Origin: Mycobacterium sp. Root135
GTDB lineage: Bacteria; Actinomycetota; Actinomycetes; Mycobacteriales; Mycobacteriaceae
DNA: 64,000 nt
Assembly (NCBI RefSeq): GCF_001426545.1
Contig: NZ_LMEZ01000007.1
Span: forward strand, 587,190-651,189
Reading direction: 5' to 3'
Under the pieces are notes generated by a model. The model ran no database searches and was not told the origin of the DNA. It saw only the letters and a list, made by a program, of their open reading frames with translations. This document shows, piece by piece, positions 32,857 through 40,496 of the stretch (positions within the stretch are counted from its first letter, which is position 1; every line of letters starts with the position of its first letter). A program made the translations under genes and the position numbers.

Positions 32857-33982
32857 CGACGACGCATCCTCGGATGCCCTGGCGGTCCGGCTACCAGTCC
32901 GTGGGCGACGGGTCACGGTGATGGGTTCCTCGGGCCGAGCCATCGCCACCACCGGATCACTGATGCGCGCGGGCGCGGTGGTGACCGTGGTGTCCCCCGC
33001 ACCGACGGCGTATCTGTCCGACCTCGCCGACCGTGGGCTGATCGCCATCCACGAGCGCGACGTCGCCAATGAGGACATCGATTCTGCCGCACTGGTATTC
33101 GCGTGCACTGGCGATCAGGAAGCGGACGGTCGCATTGCCGCCCGAGCTCTTGACCGAGGCGTGTTCTGCATCGTCGACGAGCCACGGAGGCCCCCGACCA
33201 CGAACGGTCACTCTCGGGTTGGCCGGGTCACGCTGGTCGGCGGGGGGCCCGGCGATCCGGGCCTGCTCACCATCGCGGGCCGTGACGCGATCGCGCGCGC
33301 GGACGTCATCGTCGCCGACCGGCTCGCCCCGGTGTCGGTTCTTGGCGAGCTAGCGCCGCGGGCGCTCGTGATCGATGCGGCCAAGATTCCCGGCGGCCGA
33401 CGGATGGAGCAGAGCGAGATCAACTCCCACCTCATCAGCCACGCGCTGGCCGGTCGGGACGTCGTAAGACTCAAGGGCGGAGACGGATTCGTCTTCGGCC
33501 GCGGCGGCGAGGAGGTCGACGAGTGCGTACGTGCGGGCATCACGGTCGACGTGATTCCCGGTGTGAGCTCTGCCATTGCGGCGCCCGCCTCGGCAATGAT
33601 CCCCGCCACCCACCGCGGTCTGACCCAGGGTTTCACGGTGATCTCCGGACACGTGCCCCCCGAACATCCCGAGTCGGCGGTGAACTACGCGGCGCTCGCG
33701 CGCGCGAACACCACGATCATCCTGATGATGGCAGTCGCGAATCTCGACGCCATCGCCCGCGCGCTGATGGACGGCGGGATGAGTGCCGACACCCCGGCCG
33801 CCGTGGTCGCCGACGGCAGCCTGGCGAGCCAACGAGAAGTTCGGGGCACTCTCGGTTCGATCGCCGAGATCGCCCGCGCCGCCCACATCGGCGCACCCGC
33901 CACGACCGTGATCGGCGCCGTGGCCGGATTCGTCCCAGGCCGGGCCGCCCCACAGAGGACCGTGGAACTCAACGTTCGATGA
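32825..33982 (+). CDS. cobA: Uroporphyrinogen-III C-methyltransferase with degenerate siroheme-synthase N-domain
   Basis: 385 aa from GTG at 32825, with GAGGGG 6 nt upstream. The N-terminal about 105 residues resemble the NAD-binding domain of CysG/Met8, but the glycine loop reads MGSSGRAIA rather than GGGxxA and the dimerisation part is missing. From about residue 130 it is a full SUMT: LVGGGPGDPGLLTIAG, VVRLKGGDGFVFGRGGEE, PGVSSAIAAPA. It makes precorrin-2 for corrin and siroheme. Sits in the luxR operon. Confidence 0.9.
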   Translation: MASGPRRAPADDDASSDALAVRLPVRGRRVTVMGSSGRAIATTGSLMRAGAVVTVVSPAPTAYLSDLADRGLIAIHERDVANEDIDSAALVFACTGDQEADGRIAARALDRGVFCIVDEPRRPPTTNGHSRVGRVTLVGGGPGDPGLLTIAGRDAIARADVIVADRLAPVSVLGELAPRALVIDAAKIPGGRRMEQSEINSHLISHALAGRDVVRLKGGDGFVFGRGGEEVDECVRAGITVDVIPGVSSAIAAPASAMIPATHRGLTQGFTVISGHVPPEHPESAVNYAALARANTTIILMMAVANLDAIARALMDGGMSADTPAAVVADGSLASQREVRGTLGSIAEIARAAHIGAPATTVIGAVAGFVPGRAAPQRTVELNVR

Positions 33983-34536
33983 TCGAACTGGTTGGCACAC
34001 CGCGCAGCCACCTGTTGTGGGTGGTCCGCCACGGTGAGTCAACATGGAACGCCATCGGTCGCTCGCAGCGTGAGATCGCACATCCACCGCTGACCGCCCG
34101 GGGTACCACCCAAGCCTACGCGGCCGGATACACGTTGCGAAACAAGAAGATCGACCGCGTCGTCAGCTCGGATGCCGTTCGCGCCAAGCAGACTGCCCAG
34201 GCCATGGCGACGGTGCTCGGCGTCCGAACGACGGTCGACGGCCGCCTGCGCGAGCGCGGTTGGCGGCGCACCGGCACCCTCACCGACGTCGACTCGCACC
34301 ACCCGGCGCAATTGGAAGATCCGACCGAACGCGTCCGGGCGGTACTGCTCGATCTCGCCGCAATGCAGGGGTGCACGGCGGTGGTGACGCACGGCGACAT
34401 CGTCTGCGCGATCCTCGACATGCTGCACGCCCGCGACGCCACCACCCACCAATGGCGCACGGGGACCGATGTTCCGAACGGATCGGTGACCGGCATCAAC
34501 CTGCGAAGGCTGAGCCGTTTCGTCGACTTGCCCTAG
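33979..34536 (+). CDS. Histidine phosphatase family protein, possible alpha-ribazole phosphatase
   Basis: 185 aa. Phosphohistidine motif VVRHGEST (His18), second Arg in SSDAVRAKQTA, second His in VVTHGD. ATGA overlap with cobA. Superfamily 1 histidine phosphatases include CobC, which dephosphorylates alpha-ribazole phosphate made by CobT. The location between cobA and pduO makes that role plausible, but sequence alone does not distinguish CobC from other phosphatases. Confidence 0.85.
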   Translation: MIELVGTPRSHLLWVVRHGESTWNAIGRSQREIAHPPLTARGTTQAYAAGYTLRNKKIDRVVSSDAVRAKQTAQAMATVLGVRTTVDGRLRERGWRRTGTLTDVDSHHPAQLEDPTERVRAVLLDLAAMQGCTAVVTHGDIVCAILDMLHARDATTHQWRTGTDVPNGSVTGINLRRLSRFVDLP

Positions 34537-34540
34537 CTGC

Positions 34541-35119
34541 TCAGGCGTGACCTCCACGGTCGCCGCCGGGACGCCAAAGGACGTCACCGTCGGGATTTTC
34601 GAATCGGGCCAGGATGAACAGGAGGTCCGACAGCCGATTGAGGTAGCGCAGGGCACAGTCGTTGACCGGTGCCGCTTCGGCGAGCAGCCACGCGCTACGT
34701 TCGGCACGTCGCGCCACGGTGCGAGCATGGTGCAGGTGGGCGGCGGCGACCGTGCCACCGGGCAGGATGAAGCTGCTCAGCTTCGTCAGGCCCTCGTTGA
34801 AGTCGTCGCACCACGATTCCAATTGCGTCACTTGACCTTCGGTGACCCGCAGCGGCTCGTACTCGGGTGCGTCGATGATCGGCGTGCACAGATCGGCGCC
34901 GACGTCGAACAGATCGTTCTGAATGACGCCGAGGACTTCTGCGGTCCGCCCGCCGATCCCACCGGAGGCGATCGCCATCCCGATCACCGCATTGGTCTCG
35001 TCGCAGTCCGCGTAGGCGCCGACGCGGACGTCGGACTTGGGAACCCGGGACATGTCGCCTAGTGCCGTCGTCCCGGCGTCACCCGTTCGGGTGTAGATCC
35101 GCGTCAGATGAACGGCCAC
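34541..35119 (-). CDS. pduO: PduO-type cob(I)alamin adenosyltransferase
   Basis: 192 aa. ATP-binding motif TRTGDAGTT at residues 10-18, and VARRAERSAW with DLLFILARFEN near the C-terminus, diagnostic for PduO/MMAB. It transfers adenosyl from ATP to cob(I)alamin, supplying AdoCbl for the dehydratase. Starts at MAVHLTRIYTRTG. It overlaps a 47-codon ORF by 16 nt and lies in a minus-strand operon with glpF. Confidence 0.95.
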   Translation of the reverse strand: MAVHLTRIYTRTGDAGTTALGDMSRVPKSDVRVGAYADCDETNAVIGMAIASGGIGGRTAEVLGVIQNDLFDVGADLCTPIIDAPEYEPLRVTEGQVTQLESWCDDFNEGLTKLSSFILPGGTVAAAHLHHARTVARRAERSAWLLAEAAPVNDCALRYLNRLSDLLFILARFENPDGDVLWRPGGDRGGHA

Positions 35120-35247
35120 GTCTCACCCCTCGGGTCTCCACGCCACGCGTCACCCGCCGCCTTCATGCCGACGGTGCCCAGCCACCGTGCTCCGGCGCGC
35201 AACCCGAGGGCGACGGGGAACACCAGCCCCACCATGTGGACACTCAC
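35104..35247 (-). CDS. 47-aa hypothetical protein between glpF and pduO
   Basis: GTG at 35247 overlaps the glpF stop in GTGA and the ORF ends 16 nt inside pduO, so it fits exactly between the two genes. N-terminal VHMVGLVFPVALGLRAGARWLGTVG is moderately hydrophobic, followed by a Gly/Trp/Arg-rich tail (DPRGETWPFI). Could be a small membrane-associated protein. The overlaps argue that it is translated, though composition bias alone could produce it. Confidence 0.5.
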   Translation of the reverse strand: MSVHMVGLVFPVALGLRAGARWLGTVGMKAAGDAWRGDPRGETWPFI

Positions 35248-35966
35248 GACGCCACCGCGGGCAGGATCGCCGCCAGACCAGCCGCGAGGCCGGCTCCGAT
35301 GAGGGGCGCCACGATCGGCACCCAGGAATAGCCCCACCCTGGATCGGCCTTGCCGGGGATGGGCAGGACGGCGTAGGCGAGTCGCGGCCCGAGGTCGCGG
35401 GCCGGGTTCACCGCATATCCCGTTGGCCCGCCGAGCGCAAAGCCGATGGTGATGATGACGAACGTGACGCCGGCAAAGCTCAGCGACTGGTTGGACAATG
35501 GGTTGAGCAGAACGAAGATGACCAGGACGAACGTCGCGATGATCTCGGTCACCATGTTCCACGGCTTGTTGGGGATCGACGGTGTGGTGCAGAAGATGCC
35601 GCGCGTCCCTGAGTTGTCGTCGTTGTTGTCGAATTGCAGTTTGAAGGCCGCCCAAGCCAGGGATGCCCCCACGAAGCCGCCGAGCAATTGCGCCGCCCAG
35701 TAGACGGGCACGCTCGACCACGGAACTCCGCCGGACAGGGCCACCGCAAAGGTCACGGCGGGGTTGATGTGACCACCCGACGGCGCTGCGATGCTGGCGC
35801 CTGCGAAGACTCCGAAGCCCCAACCGAGGACGATGATCAGCCAGTCACCCCCGCCTCCGTGGGAGTAGGAGTTCTTCAGCACCACCGCGGCCACCGAGCC
35901 GCTGCCCAGCAGACAGAGCACTGTGGTACCCAAGAACTCCCAGATGAAGATGTCGATGTTCGACAC
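35244..35966 (-). CDS. glpF: Aquaglyceroporin / glycerol facilitator
   Basis: 240 aa, six membrane segments. NPA boxes are at residues 68-70 (GGHINPAVTFA) and 187-191 (NPARDLGPR). The Asp following the second NPA-R is typical of glycerol-conducting rather than water-only channels. Start GTG at 35966 (VSNIDIFIWEFLGTT). Substrate supply for the dehydratase and for glpK is the likely role. Confidence 0.92.
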   Translation of the reverse strand: MSNIDIFIWEFLGTTVLCLLGSGSVAAVVLKNSYSHGGGGDWLIIVLGWGFGVFAGASIAAPSGGHINPAVTFAVALSGGVPWSSVPVYWAAQLLGGFVGASLAWAAFKLQFDNNDDNSGTRGIFCTTPSIPNKPWNMVTEIIATFVLVIFVLLNPLSNQSLSFAGVTFVIITIGFALGGPTGYAVNPARDLGPRLAYAVLPIPGKADPGWGYSWVPIVAPLIGAGLAAGLAAILPAVAS

Positions 35967-36266
35967 TGACCACAACCTCTCTGACGGGTCGTCGTTGACG
36001 CCTGGCGGCGCGAATCGGCCACAATCCGTCGACCTTGCCCAGTAAGTGTTTTCGCGCGCGGGTCGCGCGCGGGCAGTTATGGCCTGGTCCCGCCCAATTA
36101 CTGATCCGGAGGTGAGCTTTTTGGCTAGGCTCTGGGCAGCCGAGCACGAAACGTCGGTGAAACGTCGCCGAGCCCCGACGCGGCGCACTATCATCGGCCG
36201 CACCGCCCTAGGTCGTCTGGGCATGGTCAAATCCGTTGCTGGGAAACCCATTCGAAAGGCCCGTTC
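35967..36266. other. 300-bp divergent intergenic region, glpF/GlcG-like
   Basis: Holds the two divergent promoters. TATCAT at about 36190 could be the -10 for the GlcG-like gene. A GC-rich direct repeat (CGCGCGCGGG twice near 36051-36071) has no known role. No copy of the TGCAAC element, riboswitch motif or convincing gene was seen. Confidence 0.6.
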
Positions 36267-36671
36267 ATGACAGCCATCACCCTGTCCGCCGCCTCCAAGG
36301 TCGTCGAAGCAGCGATCGCGAAGGCAGCCGAGATCGGTCAGCCCATGAACATCGCCGTCGTCGACGATGGCGGTCACCTGGTGGCATTCGCCCGCATGGA
36401 CGGGGCGATCAAGGCAAGCATCGACATCTCCACCAAGAAGGCCCGCACGTCGATTCTGATGAATGCGCCCACCGCGGCGTTGACGCCGTTGGTGCAGCCC
36501 GGTGCCGAGCTCTACGGTCTAGAGCAGCTGTCCGGCGGTCTGGTCATCTTCGGCGGCGGCATCTTGCTGACCGACGGCGACGTCGTCATCGGAGCCATCG
36601 GCGTCAGCGCGGGCAGCGTGGAGCAGGACGTCTCCGTCGCCGAGGCCGGCGCCGCCGCTCTGGGCTCGTAA
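36267..36671 (+). CDS. GlcG/HbpS family heme-binding-like protein
   Basis: 134 aa. MTAITLSAASKVVEAAIAKAAEIG, then IAVVDDGGHLVAFARMDGA, then the GGVVIFGGG-like LVIFGGGILL and GAIGVSAGSVEQD are characteristic. The family includes GlcG, HbpS and the C-terminal domain of some PduO proteins, which has been linked to heme or cobalamin binding. Context with pduO suggests a role in cofactor handling or diol metabolism. Exact function unknown. Confidence 0.88.
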   Translation: MTAITLSAASKVVEAAIAKAAEIGQPMNIAVVDDGGHLVAFARMDGAIKASIDISTKKARTSILMNAPTAALTPLVQPGAELYGLEQLSGGLVIFGGGILLTDGDVVIGAIGVSAGSVEQDVSVAEAGAAALGS

Positions 36672-36674
36672 ACC

Positions 36675-37427
36675 TCAGAGCACCCCGACGATCCGACGCA
36701 CCAGGTACGCCGAGATCGCGGCCACCTCCGCAACGAACGCGGAGAAGTCCAGCGCCGAGTCTCGCCCGGCGAGATCGGACAGCGCGCGGATCACGACCCA
36801 GGGAATGCCGACGTTTTCGCACACTTGGGCGACGGCCCCACCCTCCATTTCGACTGCCCGCCCGTCCAATTCGCGGTGCAGCCGCTGACGAGTGATCTCA
36901 CAGTGCACGTACTGGTCGCCGGTGAGAATGGTGCCGTAGACGACGCGTGGTGGGCGGTCCCGTCCGCCGGCGGAGTTCGACAACGGGGGTAGCTCGACAT
37001 CGGCCAGGTTGTCGCGCACCCTCGTCAACAGGTCGGCATCCATCGAATAGCCAAGGGCGTCAGTCGGGTTGATGAAGGAGACGTGCCCCGCCTGATATCT
37101 CAGCAGTGCGTCGTTCTCGATCCTGCCGACGTCGTGCTGAACGATGCGGTCGGCGACCACCACGTCACCGATGTGCAGCGCCGGATCGAGTCCGCCTGCC
37201 ACCCCGGAGAATACGACCACCCGGCAGCCGAACGTCTCGGCCAACAGCGTCGTGACGACCGCCGCGTTGACCTTGCCCATGCCGGTACCGGCCAACACCA
37301 CGCGATGGCCGTCGAGCAACCCCTCGTCGAACCGGATGCGCGCCAACTCCCTCGTGCTGGTGGTGGTCATCAGCACGCGAAGGTGTTCCAGCTCGTCGGG
37401 AATGGCGCACAGGAGCCCGATGGTCAT
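36675..37427 (-). CDS. 5'-methylthioadenosine/S-adenosylhomocysteine nucleosidase-like
   Basis: 250 aa phosphorylase/nucleosidase fold. Motifs: GLLCAIPDELEHL, VVLAGTGMGKVNAAVVTTLL, FSGVAGGLDPALHIGDVVVAD, VEMEGGAVAQVCE and RALSDLAGRDSALDF (catalytic Asp). MTA/SAH nucleosidases can also cleave 5'-deoxyadenosine, a by-product of failed AdoCbl turnover, so a link to the dehydratase is plausible. Converges with the GlcG-like gene (3 nt apart) and follows glpK by 20 nt, possibly the same transcript. Confidence 0.9.
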   Translation of the reverse strand: MTIGLLCAIPDELEHLRVLMTTTSTRELARIRFDEGLLDGHRVVLAGTGMGKVNAAVVTTLLAETFGCRVVVFSGVAGGLDPALHIGDVVVADRIVQHDVGRIENDALLRYQAGHVSFINPTDALGYSMDADLLTRVRDNLADVELPPLSNSAGGRDRPPRVVYGTILTGDQYVHCEITRQRLHRELDGRAVEMEGGAVAQVCENVGIPWVVIRALSDLAGRDSALDFSAFVAEVAAISAYLVRRIVGVL

Positions 37428-37447
37428 GGCGGCGCTGCTCTAGGACT

Positions 37448-38965
37448 TCAGGAGACGTCGACCCAGTCGAGGGTGCGCTGGACGGCTTTCTGCCAACCCT
37501 CGTATCCGGTCGCACGCTGATCGTCGCTCCACGACGGCGTCCAGCGCTTGTCCTCCTGCCAGTTCGCCCGCAGGTCGTCCGGGTTGTCCCAGAACCCGAC
37601 GGCCAACCCGGCCGCGTAGGCGGCGCCCAGCGCGGTGGTCTCCGCCACGACGGGCTTGACCACGTCGACGCCGAGCACGTCGGACTGAATCTGCATGCAC
37701 AGATCGTTGGCGGTGATACCGCCGTCGACCTTCAAGACCTCAAGGTGCACACCGGAATCGGCTTCCATCGCATCGACGACGTCGCGGCTCTGATAACAGA
37801 TCGCCTCCAACGTCGCCCGCGCCACGTGCGCGTTGGTGTTGAACCGCGACAACCCGACGATGGCGCCACGGGCATCCGAGCGCCAGTACGGCGCGAAAAG
37901 CCCGGAGAACGCGGGGACGAAGTACACCCCGCCGTTGTCGTCGACCTGGCGCGCCAACGACTCGCTCTGGGCGGCGCCGCTGATGATGCCCAGCTGGTCG
38001 CGCAGCCACTGCACGGCCGATCCGGTGACGGCTATCGAACCCTCAAGGGCGTAAACGGGTTTCGCGTCGCCGAACTGATAGCAGACGGTCGTCAGCAGCC
38101 CGTTCTCGGAGCGCACGATCTTCTCGCCGGTGTTGAGCAGCAGGAAGTTGCCGGTGCCGTAGGTGTTCTTGGCCTCACCGGGGGCCAGGCACACCTGCCC
38201 GACCATGGCGGCCTGCTGGTCGCCGAGGATGCCCGTCACCGGCACCTCGCCGCCCAGCGGACCGGTGTCGAGGGTCATCCCGTAGGGCTCCGGGGAGGAC
38301 GACGGCACGATCTTGGGCAGCATCTGCCGCGGAATGTTGAAGAACGACAACAGCTCGTCGTCCCAGTCGAGGGTCTCCAGATCCATCAGCATGGTCCGGC
38401 TGGCGTTGGTCACGTCGGTGACGTGCACGCCGCCGCGCGGACCACCGGTCAGGTTCCACACCACCCAGCTGTCACTGGTGCCGAAGATCGCGTCGCCGCG
38501 CTCGGCGGCCTCGCGGACGCCGTCGACGTTCTCGAGGATCCACTGCACCTTGCCCGCGGAGAAGTAGGTGGCGGGCGGCAGACCGGCCTTGCGCCTGATC
38601 ACGTCGCCACGCCCGTCGCGGTCCAGCGCGGTGGCGATGCGGTCGGTGCGGGTGTCCTGCCAGACGATCGCGTTGTAGTACGGCCTGCCGGTCTTGCGGT
38701 CCCACACCAGCGCCGTCTCACGCTGATTGGTCACACCGAGGGCGGCCAGATCGGTGGTCTGCAGCTTGGTCTTGTTGAGCACCGAGGACAGGACCGACGC
38801 GGTCCGCTCCCAGATCTCGACGGGATTGTGCTCCACCCAGCCGGCCTGCGGCAGGATCTGGTCGTGTTCGAGCTGGTGCCTGCCCACCTCGGCACCGTCG
38901 TGATCGAAGATCATGGCCCGGGTACTCGTGGTGCCCTGGTCGATCGCAGCGACGAACTTGGTCAA
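37448..38965 (-). CDS. glpK: Glycerol kinase
   Basis: 505 aa. FGGY kinase: FVAAIDQGTTSTRAMIFDHDG, LAALGVTNQRETALVWDRKTGRP, YALEGSIAVTGSAVQWLRDQL, and DGGITANDLCMQIQSD. Start is TTG at 38965, decided by AAAGGAG 5 nt upstream; earlier in-frame positions lack support. Phosphorylates glycerol taken up by GlpF. The 17-bp TGCAAC element sits 81 nt upstream, so its expression is probably tied to the dehydratase regulon. Confidence 0.96.
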   Translation of the reverse strand: MTKFVAAIDQGTTSTRAMIFDHDGAEVGRHQLEHDQILPQAGWVEHNPVEIWERTASVLSSVLNKTKLQTTDLAALGVTNQRETALVWDRKTGRPYYNAIVWQDTRTDRIATALDRDGRGDVIRRKAGLPPATYFSAGKVQWILENVDGVREAAERGDAIFGTSDSWVVWNLTGGPRGGVHVTDVTNASRTMLMDLETLDWDDELLSFFNIPRQMLPKIVPSSSPEPYGMTLDTGPLGGEVPVTGILGDQQAAMVGQVCLAPGEAKNTYGTGNFLLLNTGEKIVRSENGLLTTVCYQFGDAKPVYALEGSIAVTGSAVQWLRDQLGIISGAAQSESLARQVDDNGGVYFVPAFSGLFAPYWRSDARGAIVGLSRFNTNAHVARATLEAICYQSRDVVDAMEADSGVHLEVLKVDGGITANDLCMQIQSDVLGVDVVKPVVAETTALGAAYAAGLAVGFWDNPDDLRANWQEDKRWTPSWSDDQRATGYEGWQKAVQRTLDWVDVS

Positions 38966-39029
38966 CGGTGCTCCTTTGCTTGCCGGCTGCCGCTTCGCGG
39001 CACCGACGCCCGTGTGTCTGTCGTCACAC

Positions 39030-39063
39030 ACGCTAGGCGGTCCGGGGTTGCAGCATGGTTGCA
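39030..39063 (-). promoter_or_regulatory. 17-bp TGCAAC-N5-TGCAAC element and -10 of glpK
   Basis: On the minus strand TGCAACCATGCTGCAAC occupies 39063-39047, followed 11 nt later by TAGCGT (39035-39030), a TANNNT-type -10. It lies in the 118-bp gap between the glmM stop and the glpK start. Same orientation and spacing as upstream of the dehydratase operon and luxR. Confidence 0.75.
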
Positions 39064-39083
39064 ACACGCGAACCGGCCGTGGC

Positions 39084-40418
39084 TCAGCGCTGTTCGCTCA
39101 CCGAATCCGCCACCCGCGAGGCCAACAGCCGCGCGGTGTCCTCGTCGGCGGCCTCCACCATGACCCGGACTACCTGCTCAGTTCCGGAGGGACGCAACAG
39201 AATTCGCCCGGTGTCACCGAGCTCTGCCTCCGCCTCGGCGACCGCGGACTGCACCGACGGCGCCTCCGCGACCGTGGCCTTGTCGGCCACCTGGACGTTG
39301 ATCAGGACCTGCGGCAGCGTGTGCATCGGTGCCGACAACTCGGCCAACGTCGAACGGGTCTGCGCCATCCGCGCCATCAGGCGCAACCCGGTGGCCACCC
39401 CGTCGCCGGTGGTTCCGAGCGACGGCATCACGATGTGGCCGGACTGCTCGCCGCCAAGGGAGTAACCGCCGGCCCGCAGCTCCTCGAGCACATAGCGGTC
39501 GCCGACGGCGGTGGTGCGCACCTCGATGCCCTCCGCCCGCATCGCGATGTGCAGCCCGAGGTTGCTCATCACCGTGGCGACCAACGTGTTCGACGTCAGT
39601 TCGCCGGCGTCGCGCATGGCCATCGCGAGGATCACCATGATGGCGTCCCCGTCGACGACCTCACCCGCAGCGTCGACGGCGAGGCACCGGTCGGCGTCCC
39701 CGTCGTGCGCAAGGCCCAGGTCGGCGCCGTTGGCGAGCACCGCCCGCTGCAGCACGTCCATGTGCGTCGACCCGCAGCCGTCGTTGATGTTGAGCCCGTT
39801 GGGTTCCGCGTTGATCGCGATGACGGTGGCGCCCGCGGCGCGGTAGGCCAGCGGGGCGGCCGCCGACGCGGCGCCGTGCGCGCAGTCGACGACGACGGTC
39901 ATCCCGTCGAGCGGGGCGGGGGCGGCGGTGGCAACGTGCCCGAGATAGCGCGCGAGCGCGTCGTCGGCGTCGCGCACGCGACCGATCGCGGCGCCAACCG
40001 GACGATGCCCTGGTCCGGCGGCGAGGAGTTCTTCGATGCGGTCCTCGGCGTCGTCGTCGAGCTTGTGTCCGCCGGGACCGAAGATCTTGATGCCGTTGTC
40101 GGGCATCGGGTTGTGCGACGCCGAGATCATCACGCCGAACTCGGCGCCGTAGACACCCGTCAGATGGGCGACGGCGGGGGTCGGCAGCACGCCGACGCGC
40201 AGCACGTCGACGCCCTCGCTGGTGATTCCGGCGATGACGGCGGCTTCGAGCATCTCACCGCTGGCGCGCGGATCGCGGCCGACGACGGCAATCCGGCGCT
40301 GGCCGCCGGAGCTGCCCAGTCGTCGAGCGGCTGCCGACCCGAGGGCCAGTGCCAACTCTGCGGTCAGATCCGTATTCGCGACGCCGCGGACTCCGTCGGT
40401 GCCAAACAGGCGACCCAT
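39084..40418 (-). CDS. glmM: Phosphoglucosamine mutase
   Basis: 444 aa. Converts glucosamine-6-phosphate to glucosamine-1-phosphate for UDP-GlcNAc. Starts MGRLFGTDGVRGVAN; the phosphoserine loop is MISASHNPMPDNGIK; metal loop HDGDADRCLAVD; phosphate-binding RPSGTEQVVRVMVEA at the end. Full length. Belongs to the conserved backbone shared with M. tuberculosis (next to rpsI). Confidence 0.97.
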   Translation of the reverse strand: MGRLFGTDGVRGVANTDLTAELALALGSAAARRLGSSGGQRRIAVVGRDPRASGEMLEAAVIAGITSEGVDVLRVGVLPTPAVAHLTGVYGAEFGVMISASHNPMPDNGIKIFGPGGHKLDDDAEDRIEELLAAGPGHRPVGAAIGRVRDADDALARYLGHVATAAPAPLDGMTVVVDCAHGAASAAAPLAYRAAGATVIAINAEPNGLNINDGCGSTHMDVLQRAVLANGADLGLAHDGDADRCLAVDAAGEVVDGDAIMVILAMAMRDAGELTSNTLVATVMSNLGLHIAMRAEGIEVRTTAVGDRYVLEELRAGGYSLGGEQSGHIVMPSLGTTGDGVATGLRLMARMAQTRSTLAELSAPMHTLPQVLINVQVADKATVAEAPSVQSAVAEAEAELGDTGRILLRPSGTEQVVRVMVEAADEDTARLLASRVADSVSEQR

Positions 40419-40438
40419 GCAACTCCTAGATAAACCGA

Positions 40439-40475
40439 GAGCGTGCGCGCCTTTGGAGAACAGACGCGCACGCTC
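40439..40475 (-). terminator. Terminator hairpin after rpsI
   Basis: Perfect 11-bp arms GAGCGTGCGCG (40439-40449) and CGCGCACGCTC (40465-40475) with a 15-nt loop, 21 nt beyond the rpsI stop and upstream of the glmM start. No U tract. Likely ends the rplM-rpsI transcript. Confidence 0.7.
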
Positions 40476-40496
40476 GCGGACAAACCGTGCTGGGGA

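Noticed and set aside
35967..36266. Second cobalamin riboswitch upstream of glpF
   Set aside because: No B12-box or core motifs found on either strand.
36112..36270. Possible small gene in the glpF/GlcG gap with GGAGG near a GTG
   Set aside because: Basic composition without motif and no coupling to neighbours; likely part of the GlcG leader.
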